A program made the translations under genes and the position numbers. The notes below the pieces were generated by a model. The model searched no databases. It was not told where the DNA came from and saw only the letters and a list, made by a program, of their open reading frames with translations. From Streptomyces antnestii (lineage in GTDB: Bacteria > Actinomycetota > Actinomycetes > Streptomycetales > Streptomycetaceae), in assembly GCF_004005495.1 (NCBI RefSeq), contig NZ_RZYA01000017.1, positions 1 through 64,000 of the forward strand: a stretch of DNA of 64,000 nucleotides, written 5' to 3'. Positions 7,695-15,510 of this stretch are shown piece by piece. Each line of letters starts with the position of its first letter. Position 1 is the first letter of the stretch.

Positions 7695-8309
7695 CTACAG
7701 CCAGCCCTTCTCCCGCGCGATCCGTACCGCCTCTGCCCGGTTGCGGACGGCGAGTTTCTGGATGGCCGTCGAGAGGTAGTTGCGGACCGTGCCCTGGGAC
7801 AGGTGCAGGGCCGCCGCCAGCTCGGCGTTGGTGGAGCCGTCGGCGGCGGCGCGCAGGATCTCGCGTTCGCGGTCGGTCAGCGGGTTGGCTCCCTCGGCGA
7901 GTGCGGCGGCCGCGAGCGTGGGGTCGATGACCCGCTCCCCGGCGAGCACCTTGCGTACGGCTTCGGCGAGTTGGGCCGCGGGGGCGTCCTTGACGAGGAA
8001 CGCGTGGGCGCCGGACTCCATCGCCGTACGGAGATAGCCGGGGCGGCCGAACGTGGTGAGGACGACGACCTTGAGGGCGGGCAGGTGCTCGCTGAGCTGG
8101 GCGGCGGCCTCGATGCCCGTCATGCCGGGCATCTCGATGTCCAGGAGCGCCACGTCGGGCCCGTGCGCGCGGGCCGCCGCCAGGACCTCGTCACCGCGCG
8201 CCACCTGGGCGACGACCTCGATGTCGGGTTCGAGGCCGAGGAGCGCCGCGAGGGCCTCCCGCACCATCGACTGGTCCTCCGCGAGCAGGACCTTGATCTG
8301 AGCGCTCAT
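7695..8309 (-). CDS. NarL/LuxR-family response regulator (DesR-like)
   Basis: A 204-residue two-component regulator. The receiver domain spans about 1-120, with acid pocket Glu11/Asp12, phospho-acceptor Asp57 in LLDIEMPG, and Lys in FLVKDAP. A LuxR-type HTH lies at about 138-200 (LTDREREILRAAADGSTNAE). ATG 8309 overlaps the sensor kinase stop by 4 nt (ATGA), implying translational coupling. It is the last gene of the ABC-2 exporter operon. By analogy with DesR and linearmycin-type systems it should activate the exporter genes; the palindrome at 11220-11233 is a candidate site. Confidence 0.95.
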   Translation of the reverse strand: MSAQIKVLLAEDQSMVREALAALLGLEPDIEVVAQVARGDEVLAAARAHGPDVALLDIEMPGMTGIEAAAQLSEHLPALKVVVLTTFGRPGYLRTAMESGAHAFLVKDAPAAQLAEAVRKVLAGERVIDPTLAAAALAEGANPLTDREREILRAAADGSTNAELAAALHLSQGTVRNYLSTAIQKLAVRNRAEAVRIAREKGWL

Positions 8310-9481
8310 GCGCCGGATCCTACGGAGCCCACCGGGACGCGGGCCACCAGCAGGAACCCGCGGCCGTGGGCGGGCGCCGCCGTCAGGTCGCCGCCGACGC
8401 CCTCGATGCGTTCGCGCAGGCCCGTGAGGCCGTTGCCGGGGGCACCGGTGCCGCCGGCGGCCCCGGACCCGTCGTCCTCCACGGTCAGCTCCACGACGGG
8501 GCCGTCCAGGGTCTGGCGGCGTTCGACGGACACCGTGCAGCGGCGGGCGCCGCTGTGCCGTACGGCGTTCGTGACGGCCTCGCGCAGGGTCCAGGCGAGG
8601 GCGGCCTCCTGTTCGGCGGGCAGGCCGTCGGGGGCGTCCGGGGGGACGTCGGCCTCGATGCCCGCGGCGGACAGGGCGGCGCGCGCTCCGGCCAGTTCGG
8701 CGGCGAGGCGCGGGCGCCGGTAGCCCGTGACGGCCTCGCGGACGTCGACGAGTGCCTGGCGGCTGACCTGTTCGATGTCGGCGACCTCCTTGCCGGCCCT
8801 CTCGGGGTCGCCGGGGAGCATGCGGCCGGCGAGTTCGCTCTTGAGCGTGATGAGGGACAGGGAGTGGCCGAGGAGGTCGTGCAGGTCGCGGGCGAGGCGC
8901 AGCCGCTCCTCGTTGGCCGCGAGCTGGGCGACGGTGGCGCGTGCCCTGCGCAGTTCGACGGTCGTGCGCACGAGTTGCCGTACGCCCGTCATCGCGAAGC
9001 CGCCGAGGAGTGCGGGCACCACCAGGCCGAGGTCCCCGCCGCGGCCGAGCGGGACGCTCAGGAGGACCATCCCGGCGGTGACCGCGAGGATCGACCAGCG
9101 GGCGTACCGCATGGGCAGGACGGCTCCGCAGGACACGGAGACGTAGACGAACAGGACGAGCCAGGGGGCGCCGAGCGTGAGGGACATGACGAGGGCGACC
9201 GCGGCGAGCGCCCCGAGGATCGCGGCGAGCCGTCCCAGGCGCATGGCGCGGGCCGTATGGCGGAAGACGAGGACCAGGTAGACGCCGACGAAGGAGACCA
9301 GGCCCAGCCAGCCGAGGGCGGTCGCCCAGGCCGTGTGCCCGCCGTCGAGCAGGTCCTCGATCGGGTTGCCCATGAAGACCAGCCAGATGCCGATCCACAG
9401 CAGCTTGCGCAGGGCCTCGCGGCGGTTGCGGGGCGACTGCCCCATGCCGGTGAGCCGGATCTCGTCGGCCGGCGCCGTCAT
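8306..9481 (-). CDS. HisKA_3-type sensor histidine kinase (DesK-like)
   Basis: A membrane kinase of about 391 residues. The N-terminal half holds five or six hydrophobic segments between residues 28 and 165 with very short loops, typical of intramembrane-sensing kinases. The phosphorylated His201 lies in LARDLHDLLGHSLS. The ATPase domain follows with REAVTNAVRHS (N box), DDGSG and GLTGLRERI. ATG 9481 begins 5 nt after the permease stop; an in-frame GTG at 9490 overlaps that stop. It partners the adjacent response regulator. The signal is unknown; membrane-active compounds exported by the linked ABC-2 transporter are plausible. Confidence 0.93.
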   Translation of the reverse strand: MTAPADEIRLTGMGQSPRNRREALRKLLWIGIWLVFMGNPIEDLLDGGHTAWATALGWLGLVSFVGVYLVLVFRHTARAMRLGRLAAILGALAAVALVMSLTLGAPWLVLFVYVSVSCGAVLPMRYARWSILAVTAGMVLLSVPLGRGGDLGLVVPALLGGFAMTGVRQLVRTTVELRRARATVAQLAANEERLRLARDLHDLLGHSLSLITLKSELAGRMLPGDPERAGKEVADIEQVSRQALVDVREAVTGYRRPRLAAELAGARAALSAAGIEADVPPDAPDGLPAEQEAALAWTLREAVTNAVRHSGARRCTVSVERRQTLDGPVVELTVEDDGSGAAGGTGAPGNGLTGLRERIEGVGGDLTAAPAHGRGFLLVARVPVGSVGSGA

Positions 9482-9486
9482 GCCGT

Positions 9487-10227
9487 TCACGCCTTCAGGG
9501 TGTCCTTCCGGTACAGCCAGGCCGCGCCGCCCGCGAAGACCAGGAAGTAGGCGACGATCAGGACGACGTCCTTGGCGTGCGGGGCGTTGCCGAGCTCGAT
9601 GGCCTGGCCGAGGGCAGCGTACGCGTGGGTGGGCAGCCAGGAGGCGATGTTCCGCAGCCACTCGGGGAAGCCGGCCGAGGGGAACCACAGGCCGCCCAGG
9701 ATCGACAGGCCGAAGTAGACGATCATCGTGATCGGGCGGACGGCGTCGCCGGTCGCGAGGTAGCCGATGGCGACGCCCAGCGCGGCGAAGCAGAGGCTGC
9801 CGGCCCAGATCGCGCCGACGAGGGCGAGCCACTGCCAGGCGTCGAGGCGTACGCCCTTGGTGACCGCGGCGACGACGAAGACCACGACGATGGACGGCAG
9901 GCTGACCACGGCGGCACTGGCGGTCTTGGCGAGGACGTAGCCGCGCCCGGGGAGCGTGGTGAGGCGCAGCTGGCGCACCCAGCCGCTCTCGCGTTCCTTG
10001 GCGATGCGTTCGCTGTTGCCCATGAGGACGGCGGTCAGGGCGCCGAAGGACGCCATGGACACCATCATGAACGCGGCGAGGTTCAGGCCGGTGCCGGCGA
10101 CCTTCGTCGAGCTGTCGGAGCTGCCCGCGATGAGCAGGAACAGGACCGACGGATAGACGACGGAGAAGAACAGGAACTTCTTGTTGCGCAGGGCGCGGGT
10201 GATCTCCAGCTTGATCAGGCTGTTCAT
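9487..10227 (-). CDS. ABC-2 type permease
   Basis: A 246-residue integral membrane protein with six hydrophobic segments, an N-terminal amphipathic start (LIKLEITRALRNKKF), and the ABC-2 central element ERESGWVRQLRLTTLPG. It forms an efflux-type transporter with the ATPase encoded immediately upstream. Its ATG overlaps the ATPase stop by 4 nt, and its stop is followed closely by the kinase start. Drug, lipid or lantibiotic export is usual for this arrangement; the substrate cannot be read from sequence. Confidence 0.93.
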   Translation of the reverse strand: MNSLIKLEITRALRNKKFLFFSVVYPSVLFLLIAGSSDSSTKVAGTGLNLAAFMMVSMASFGALTAVLMGNSERIAKERESGWVRQLRLTTLPGRGYVLAKTASAAVVSLPSIVVVFVVAAVTKGVRLDAWQWLALVGAIWAGSLCFAALGVAIGYLATGDAVRPITMIVYFGLSILGGLWFPSAGFPEWLRNIASWLPTHAYAALGQAIELGNAPHAKDVVLIVAYFLVFAGGAAWLYRKDTLKA

Positions 10228-11159
10228 GACGTCCTGGTCTCCGACCTGGCCTCTTCGGCCGTGGTGATGGCTACGAAGGCCTGCTCGAGGCCGAGGCCCG
10301 CGACCTCCAGGTTGCGGGGGTACAGGCCGAGTCCGTACAGGGCGTGCACGGTGGCGTCGGCGTCGCTCGACTGGAGGCGGACGGTGCGTCCGGACACGTC
10401 GGCGGCGGTGAGGAACGGCAGCGCGCGCAGGGCCTGTTCGTCGATGTCGCCGTCCAGGTCGAAGGCGACCTTGCGGGCGCCCGCCTTCGCCTTGATCTCG
10501 GCGGCGGTGCCGTCGGCGAGGAGGCGGCCGCGGTGCAGGACGAGGACGCGGTCGGCGATCGCGTCGGCCTCTTCGAGGTAGTGCGTGGCGAAGAGGACGG
10601 TGCGGCCCTGGTCGGCCTGTTCGCGCATGGTGGCCCAGAACGCGTGGCGGGCCGAGACGTCCATGCCGGTGGTCGGCTCGTCGAGCACGATGAGGTCGTT
10701 GGCGCCGGCGGTGGCGAGGGCGAAGCGCACGCGCTGCTCCTGGCCGCCGGACAGCTTGTTGACCTTGCGGTCGGCGATCTGCGTGATGCCCGCCCGGGAC
10801 AGGACGTCGTTCGCCCTGTACGGCTTCGGGTGAAGGGCGCAGGCGAGCTCGACCAGCTCGGCGACGGTGACCTCGTCCATCAGGCCGCCGCTCTGCAGCA
10901 TGGCGCCGACACGGCCCTGGACGATCGCGTCGCGGGGGCCGGCGCCGAAGACGCGGACGGTGCCGGTGTCCGCCGGGCGCAGGCCCAGGAGGAGGTCGAG
11001 GGTGGTGGACTTGCCCGCGCCGTTGGGGCCGAGGAGGGCGACGGTCTCGCCCGGGTGGAGGGCCAGGGTGAGCCCGTCCACGGCCTTGACGTCCCCGTAG
11101 CTCTTGCTCACCCGCTCGAAGCTGACCACGTCGGTGGCCTTGGCTGTCGTCGTTGTCAT
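10224..11159 (-). CDS. ABC transporter ATP-binding protein (DrrA/CcmA-type exporter)
   Basis: A 311-residue ATPase with Walker A GPNGAGKST (about 44-52), signature LSGGQEQRV, Walker B LIVLDEPTTGMD and switch His in FATHYLEEAD. A C-terminal extension of about 80 residues is typical of DrrA-type exporters. I chose ATG 11159 because GGTGG precedes it; an ATG at 11168 would add MGG. First gene of the exporter/two-component operon; all four genes overlap or nearly touch, so they are surely co-transcribed. Confidence 0.95.
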   Translation of the reverse strand: MTTTTAKATDVVSFERVSKSYGDVKAVDGLTLALHPGETVALLGPNGAGKSTTLDLLLGLRPADTGTVRVFGAGPRDAIVQGRVGAMLQSGGLMDEVTVAELVELACALHPKPYRANDVLSRAGITQIADRKVNKLSGGQEQRVRFALATAGANDLIVLDEPTTGMDVSARHAFWATMREQADQGRTVLFATHYLEEADAIADRVLVLHRGRLLADGTAAEIKAKAGARKVAFDLDGDIDEQALRALPFLTAADVSGRTVRLQSSDADATVHALYGLGLYPRNLEVAGLGLEQAFVAITTAEEARSETRTS

Positions 11160-11219
11160 GCCACCCATCGTGGCGGGCGGGGGCGGGGGCCCGGCAGTGT
11201 CGGCAGGCGCATGTCCGGG

Positions 11220-11233
11220 ATGACAGATGTCAT
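11220..11233. promoter_or_regulatory. Perfect palindrome ATGACA-GA-TGTCAT upstream of the ABC/two-component operon
   Basis: A 6-2-6 perfect inverted repeat 61 bp before the ATPase start, flanked by two direct copies of ATGTCCG (11211-11217 and 11232-11238). The location fits an autoregulatory site for the operon's LuxR-type regulator; that link is inference. Confidence 0.55.
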
Positions 11234-11245
11234 GTCCGCGGATGC

Positions 11246-11284
11246 CGGATCGGGCGGGCCCCCCGAGGGGACCCGCCCGATCCG
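11246..11284. terminator. 13-bp stem terminator downstream of the peptidoglycan-binding-like gene
   Basis: CGGATCGGGCGGG and its exact complement enclose a 13-nt loop that itself contains CCCC-GA-GGGG. It lies 16 bp past the stop of the minus-strand gene ending at 11300, and upstream of the ABC operon start. Confidence 0.8.
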
Positions 11285-11299
11285 TGCCGTGTGTACCGC

Positions 11300-13330
11300 C
11301 TAGTTGGGGTTGGTCTGGATGACCCCGATGCGCTCGGCGGGCGTCTTGCCCTTCAGTGCCATGCGCATCACGCCGACCACGTCCTCCGGCGTCACCGGCG
11401 TCTTCTTGCCGTTGGCACGGGTGATCAGGACGCCGTCGAACGTGTTGCCGTACAGCTTCTTCAGCGCCGGCAGGTCATAGACGTCGACGAGCTTTCCGTC
11501 GATCGCCTTGACGCCGAGGATCTGCGGCAGCGACTTGGCCGGGCCGAACGGGATCTCCTTGCCGCCCGCCTTGATGATGACGTTCGCGGACATTGCCGGC
11601 TCGGCGAACTCCTTCATCATCCGGTCGACCTCTGCGTTCGAGACGGTCGGCGTGCGGGTCGTCGTCGCCATCGGCACAGGCCGGGACACGCCCGTCTCGA
11701 CATGGGCGCGGTACGCCTCCTCGACGGACGAGGAGGACCGGGCGACGTCGATGCCCTTGCCGGTCCTGCCGTACACGGCGACGGCCTTGCCGGGCACGAA
11801 CTTGATCGTGCCGTCGCCCGACGAGGCGCCGCCCGCGGCCCGTTCCAGGGCGGCCTGCAGCTTCTCCTCGTCGACGGGCATGACCGGGTCGACGACGCGT
11901 TCGTTGCCGAACAGCGAGCCGATCACGGAGACCGGGTTGTAGTCGCTGCCCGCGGCGGCGGCCACGGTCGCCGTGCTGTCCAGGCTGAGGCCCGCCTGGT
12001 CCGGCTTGAGGGCCACGGACTTGCCGTCGACCGACAGCTGGAGGGGTTCGGTGGTGCGCTTGCCGAACGCGGCGTCCAGCTTGGCCGTGGCCTCGTCCCG
12101 CGTGCCGCCGCCGATGTCGACGCCGAGCACGGTGGTGCCCTTGGGCACGTCCGCGTGGTTCATCAGCAGACCGGCGCCGTACGCGACACCGGCGAGGGCC
12201 ACGACGCCACCGCCCAGGAGGACGAGCTTGCTGCGGCCCTTCTTCTTGCGGGGCCCGGCGGACGGGGCGCCCTGGCCGACCGGGTCGGGCAGCTTCGGCG
12301 GGGTGTGCGGCCCCGCGCCGTCCGCACGCGGTCCGGCGGCGAACGGCGCGTTCGGGCCGCCGAGGCCGGGCGGGACGACCGGGATGCCGCTGGTCAGGGT
12401 GTCGCCGGAGACCTGGCCCGACCCGCTGCCGGAGCCCGGTTCGGGCGCGGGCTTCTGCGGGGTGAGGATCGCGGTGTCGTCGCTCATCTGCGGCGGCCGG
12501 TGACCGCCGGGGGCGGCGGGACCCGCGGGACCCTGGGGACGCGTCATCGGGCTGTCGCCGCCGGCGGGCCCCGTCGTCGGACCGGTCGGCCCGTTCGGCC
12601 CGGTGGGCCCGTGCGGACCGTTCGGGCCGCGCGGGGGGACGCCGGGGCCGGTGCCGTCGGCGTTCCCGGAGAAGTAGGGCAGGTCGCCGCGGTGCGGGTC
12701 ACCGGAGTTGCCCGGCCGGGGCGGCTGGTTCTGCCCGGAGGCGCCGAGCGGTCCGGCCTCGACCGCGCCGGACGCGTCGAAGGCACCTGAGCCGCCTGCG
12801 CCGGACGACGGGCCGGGCACCGCACCGGAGTTGCCCGCACCCGGGCCGGTGGCGGACGCGCCCGCGCCGTTCGCCGAGGCACCCCGCGGGGGCGGTCCCG
12901 ACTTGCGCGGCGCGAACCAGTCGCTCGCCTTCTCCTCGCCGCCCTGGCCGGCCGGCGCGGCATTCCGGCCGTCACCCGAAGGAGCGGTACGGGAAGCCGG
13001 GTCGGTGGGTCGCACCGGCAGCGGGGGCGGCGTCTCGGCCGGGGCGGTGGCGTCCCGGGCTCCGGGTCCCGCGTTCACGTCGCTCATGGGCGTACGCATC
13101 ACGACGGGCGGGATGGGGCGCGAGCCGGGGATGTTGATCCGGATCCGCGTCGTCAGCGTGGTCTCCGTCTTGCGCTCCTCCGGGGCCGGGCGGCCGTCGG
13201 CGGACTGCCCGGCGTCGCCGGGCGTTCCGTCGCCCTGCGCGGGGGTGCCGTACGGAGGCGTTCCCGAGGGGTAGGCGGCACCGCCGCGCCCCTGGGGCCC
13301 GGAGGACGAACTGTCAGTTTCACGGCTCAA
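11300..13330 (-). CDS. Membrane-anchored peptidoglycan-binding-like protein with long disordered cytoplasmic region
   Basis: A 676-residue protein in three parts. Residues 1-360 are Pro/Gly/Ala-rich and probably disordered. KKKGRSK precedes one transmembrane helix at about 368-390. The extracellular part (about 395-676) carries two regions like the putative peptidoglycan-binding domain PF12229 seen before VanW domains (GTTVLGVDIGGGTRDEATAKL; VDVYDLPALKKLYGNTFDG). The VanW domain usually found after these is absent. The apparent start is TTG 13330 (MSRETDSSSS) behind GGGAGAA. Topology N-in/C-out suggests a cell-wall sensing or anchoring role; nothing shows its partner. Confidence 0.78.
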   Translation of the reverse strand: MSRETDSSSSGPQGRGGAAYPSGTPPYGTPAQGDGTPGDAGQSADGRPAPEERKTETTLTTRIRINIPGSRPIPPVVMRTPMSDVNAGPGARDATAPAETPPPLPVRPTDPASRTAPSGDGRNAAPAGQGGEEKASDWFAPRKSGPPPRGASANGAGASATGPGAGNSGAVPGPSSGAGGSGAFDASGAVEAGPLGASGQNQPPRPGNSGDPHRGDLPYFSGNADGTGPGVPPRGPNGPHGPTGPNGPTGPTTGPAGGDSPMTRPQGPAGPAAPGGHRPPQMSDDTAILTPQKPAPEPGSGSGSGQVSGDTLTSGIPVVPPGLGGPNAPFAAGPRADGAGPHTPPKLPDPVGQGAPSAGPRKKKGRSKLVLLGGGVVALAGVAYGAGLLMNHADVPKGTTVLGVDIGGGTRDEATAKLDAAFGKRTTEPLQLSVDGKSVALKPDQAGLSLDSTATVAAAAGSDYNPVSVIGSLFGNERVVDPVMPVDEEKLQAALERAAGGASSGDGTIKFVPGKAVAVYGRTGKGIDVARSSSSVEEAYRAHVETGVSRPVPMATTTRTPTVSNAEVDRMMKEFAEPAMSANVIIKAGGKEIPFGPAKSLPQILGVKAIDGKLVDVYDLPALKKLYGNTFDGVLITRANGKKTPVTPEDVVGVMRMALKGKTPAERIGVIQTNPN

Positions 13331-13506
13331 AGCAGGTTCTCCCGGTTGGCTCCGCCGCCCGTCTCGACCTCACGCGGGCTGCTCGGCGGCGCGCACCACC
13401 ATACTGGCCGCGGCCGGAACGCATCCGGTGACCGCCGACGAAATCCGTGCGGGACACGGGCCGGTGACCCCGTCCATGATCCACGGGGAACGCCCCAAGT
13501 GGTACG

Positions 13507-13992
13507 TCACTTCCCAAGTCGGGCGGCGGGCCCCTGTGGTTGCCCCGGCAGGCCAAGGGTGGCGCAGATCACAGCGACGGCCATTCCGCCGAGGAGGAAG
13601 ACGTACGAGCCGGTGCCCGCACCGAAGACGAAGTCGCCCTCGGGGCGGGTCGAGGTGAGCAGGATGACCGCGACGAACCAGCCGGCGGCGGGCGCGACGG
13701 CCCCTCCCCTGGTGCCCGTCAGGCGCGCCCCGCCGAGGAACGCGCCGGCCGCGCCGAGCAGGGCGAGCAGCAACCCGCCGGGAAACCAGCCGCCTTGGAC
13801 GAGCGACCCGGCCACCCCGACGAGGGCGCCGAGCACGAGGAGTCCGAGGTACGCGGCGAGACGCCCGGCACCGAGCCCCGTCCCGGCCGTCCGGACAGGA
13901 GCGGCCGGGGGCTTCGCGGCGCCGCTCGACGCCGCCGCTCGGCCCGACCTCGCCGGGTTGCCCGACTTGCCCGACTTGCCCGCGCCACTCAT
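13507..13992 (-). CDS. DUF6113-type small integral membrane protein
   Basis: A 161-residue protein with a polar S/G/A-rich N-terminus of about 40 residues, then four hydrophobic segments (AAYLGLLVLGALVGVAG; FPGGLLLALLGAAGAFLGG; AAGWFVAVILLTSTR; YVFLLGGMAVAVICATLG) with GDFVFGAGTGSY between the last two. It resembles the DUF6113 proteins that follow mshB in Streptomyces (from memory). ATG 13992 is joined to the mshB stop through a duplicated 20-bp junction. A role tied to mycothiol is possible only by neighbourhood. Confidence 0.75.
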   Translation of the reverse strand: MSGAGKSGKSGNPARSGRAAASSGAAKPPAAPVRTAGTGLGAGRLAAYLGLLVLGALVGVAGSLVQGGWFPGGLLLALLGAAGAFLGGARLTGTRGGAVAPAAGWFVAVILLTSTRPEGDFVFGAGTGSYVFLLGGMAVAVICATLGLPGQPQGPAARLGK

Positions 13993-14028
13993 CACGCCAC
14001 CACTCCCGTCATCACGCCACCACTCCCG
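13989..14028. repeat. Perfect 20-bp tandem duplication spanning the mshB stop / DUF6113 start
   Basis: TCATCACGCCACCACTCCCG occurs twice in a row. Each copy carries the TGATG stop/start overlap; mshB ends in the right copy and DUF6113 starts in the left one. Between them runs a six-codon mini-ORF whose TGA overlaps the DUF6113 ATG. Confidence 0.95.
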
Positions 14029-14905
14029 CGAACAGGTCCGTCTCGTACGGCGTCGCGGCCTCGCCCCGCGCCAGCTCGTAATACTCCACGTCGAAGACCG
14101 GCTGGGCGAGTTCGTTCGACAGGACGAAGACGGGTTCGCCGCCGGGCGCGATCTCCACCTGGGTCGCGTGCGCGGCCATCGCGGCGGTCTTGGCCGCGGC
14201 GAACGCCCGGCCGTCGATCTCGGCGGTGACGCGCGCGTCGTCGACGACGCCCGGCACGTCACCGATCGAGGCCATGGCCGCGTACGGGGTCGGGCCGAGG
14301 GCACCGGCCAGCCACCGGAAGCGCTCCTCGGCCACGGACCGGGGGACCCGGTTCCAGTAGATCTTCGCGACGGTGTGGGGGTCGCCGAGGTCGCGGCGGA
14401 ACGCCGGCTCGGCCGCGAGGTCCGCCGCGCGCATGGCGACGCGGTGGGCCTTGATGTGGTCGGGGTGGCCGTAGCCGCCGTCCGGGTCATAGGTGACGAG
14501 GACCTGGGGGCGTACCTCGCGGATGACCTCGACCAGGTACGCGGCGGCCTCGTCGAGGTCGGCGGACCAGAAGGCGCCCGGCCGGTTGTTCTGCTCGGCG
14601 CCCATCATCCCGGAGTCGCGGAAGCGCCCCGGGCCGCCGAGGAAGCGGTGGTCGGTGACCCCGAGCTCCTTCATGGCGGCGGTGAGCTCGCCGATGCGGT
14701 GCGGGCCGAGGATGTCCTCGCGGTCCGGGGCGAGGTGCGCGAGCCGGTCCGGGATGACCTCGCCCTCCTCACCGAGCGTGCAGGTCACCAGGGTGACGTG
14801 GGCTCCGTCGGCCGCATACCTGGCCATGGTGGCACCATTGTTGATCGACTCGTCGTCGGGGTGCGCGTGCACGAGGAGCAGACGCCGGTCGGGCAGTTCC
14901 GTCAT
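14012..14905 (-). CDS. mshB: N-acetyl-glucosaminyl-inositol deacetylase (mycothiol biosynthesis)
   Basis: This 297-residue zinc deacetylase removes acetate from GlcNAc-Ins, the second committed step of mycothiol synthesis, in the cytosol. The zinc-binding AHPDDE motif is at 14-19 (His15 and Asp18 ligands, Asp17 base) and the third ligand is in GYGHPDH (about 145-150). [13 protein letters not shown] matches the MshB lid region and separates it from the related Mca amidase. Start ATG 14905 has no good ribosome-binding site; the DNA just upstream is occupied by a MITE-like element, so its promoter may have been altered. The stop region is duplicated. Confidence 0.93.
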   Translation of the reverse strand: MTELPDRRLLLVHAHPDDESINNGATMARYAADGAHVTLVTCTLGEEGEVIPDRLAHLAPDREDILGPHRIGELTAAMKELGVTDHRFLGGPGRFRDSGMMGAEQNNRPGAFWSADLDEAAAYLVEVIREVRPQVLVTYDPDGGYGHPDHIKAHRVAMRAADLAAEPAFRRDLGDPHTVAKIYWNRVPRSVAEERFRWLAGALGPTPYAAMASIGDVPGVVDDARVTAEIDGRAFAAAKTAAMAAHATQVEIAPGGEPVFVLSNELAQPVFDVEYYELARGEAATPYETDLFAGVVA

Positions 14906-14959
14906 ACGCCCAGCCTAGGACGTGTTTCGAAAGTCCCGCCGGGCCGCCCCGGACCGCTG

Positions 14960-15150
14960 GGGCGTGTCCGGCGGATCAGGGTCGGACAGGTCGCGGCGAC
15001 TGGTGCGGTGCATCGCAAGGCGCCGGAGCGTCCTGACAGCGGAGCTGTCCGGACGTTTCGGCAACGCGGCGGGGTGCCGTGCGCATGGGGGCACCTCCCA
15101 GCGGTAGCTGGGGGAGTCGCGGCCCCGGCCATGATCCGCCGGACACGCCC
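14960..15150. mobile_element. MITE-like element, 191 bp, with 19-bp perfect terminal inverted repeats
   Basis: GGGCGTGTCCGGCGGATCA at the left end and its exact complement at the right end bound a non-coding 191-bp segment. It contains a GACAGC-GGA-GCTGTC hairpin and CTCCCAGC-GGTA-GCTGGG. I recall these strings as common intergenic repeats in Streptomyces, but this needs a search. The right terminus shares its last base with the stop codon of the next gene. No transposase is present. An adjacent 40 bp (14920-14959) may be a second decayed end. Confidence 0.75.
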
Positions 15151-15344
15151 TAGAACTTCATCCCGCCGAGCATGCCCGCGACGTTCGTCGTGAGCTCGCT
15201 GATGGTGGGCGCGATGGAGGAGCTCGCGAGGTAGAACCCGAGCAGGACGCAGACGATCGCGTGTCCGGCCTTGAGACCCGACTTCTTGATCAGAATGAAG
15301 ACGATGATCGCGAACAGCACCACTGCCGAAATCGAGAGTGCCAC
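15150..15344 (-). CDS. Small two-helix membrane protein, unknown function
   Basis: A 64-residue protein with two hydrophobic helices (ALSISAVVLFAIIVFILI and AGHAIVCVLLGFYLASSSIA) separated by KKSGLK, and a short C-terminal tail (NVAGMLGGMKF). GTG 15344 is chosen over ATG 15374 because AAGGGAGG lies 9 nt before it and inside the longer reading. Similar tiny membrane proteins are common in Streptomyces chromosomes and plasmids; I know of no function. Its stop codon abuts the MITE-like element. Confidence 0.72.
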   Translation of the reverse strand: MALSISAVVLFAIIVFILIKKSGLKAGHAIVCVLLGFYLASSSIAPTISELTTNVAGMLGGMKF

Positions 15345-15510
15345 AGCGGTCCACCTCCCTTGATCCGAGTCCAACTGCCGTACGCCACGCGGTAACCCGA
15401 CCGGTTCCCACCCACGCGGCGCTATGGATCATAACTATCCGACGCGCCGCATGAGTCGGTGCATCGCAGCAAGGGGGGCGCACGGTGGCACGGCCCCATA
15501 GGGTCGGGGG

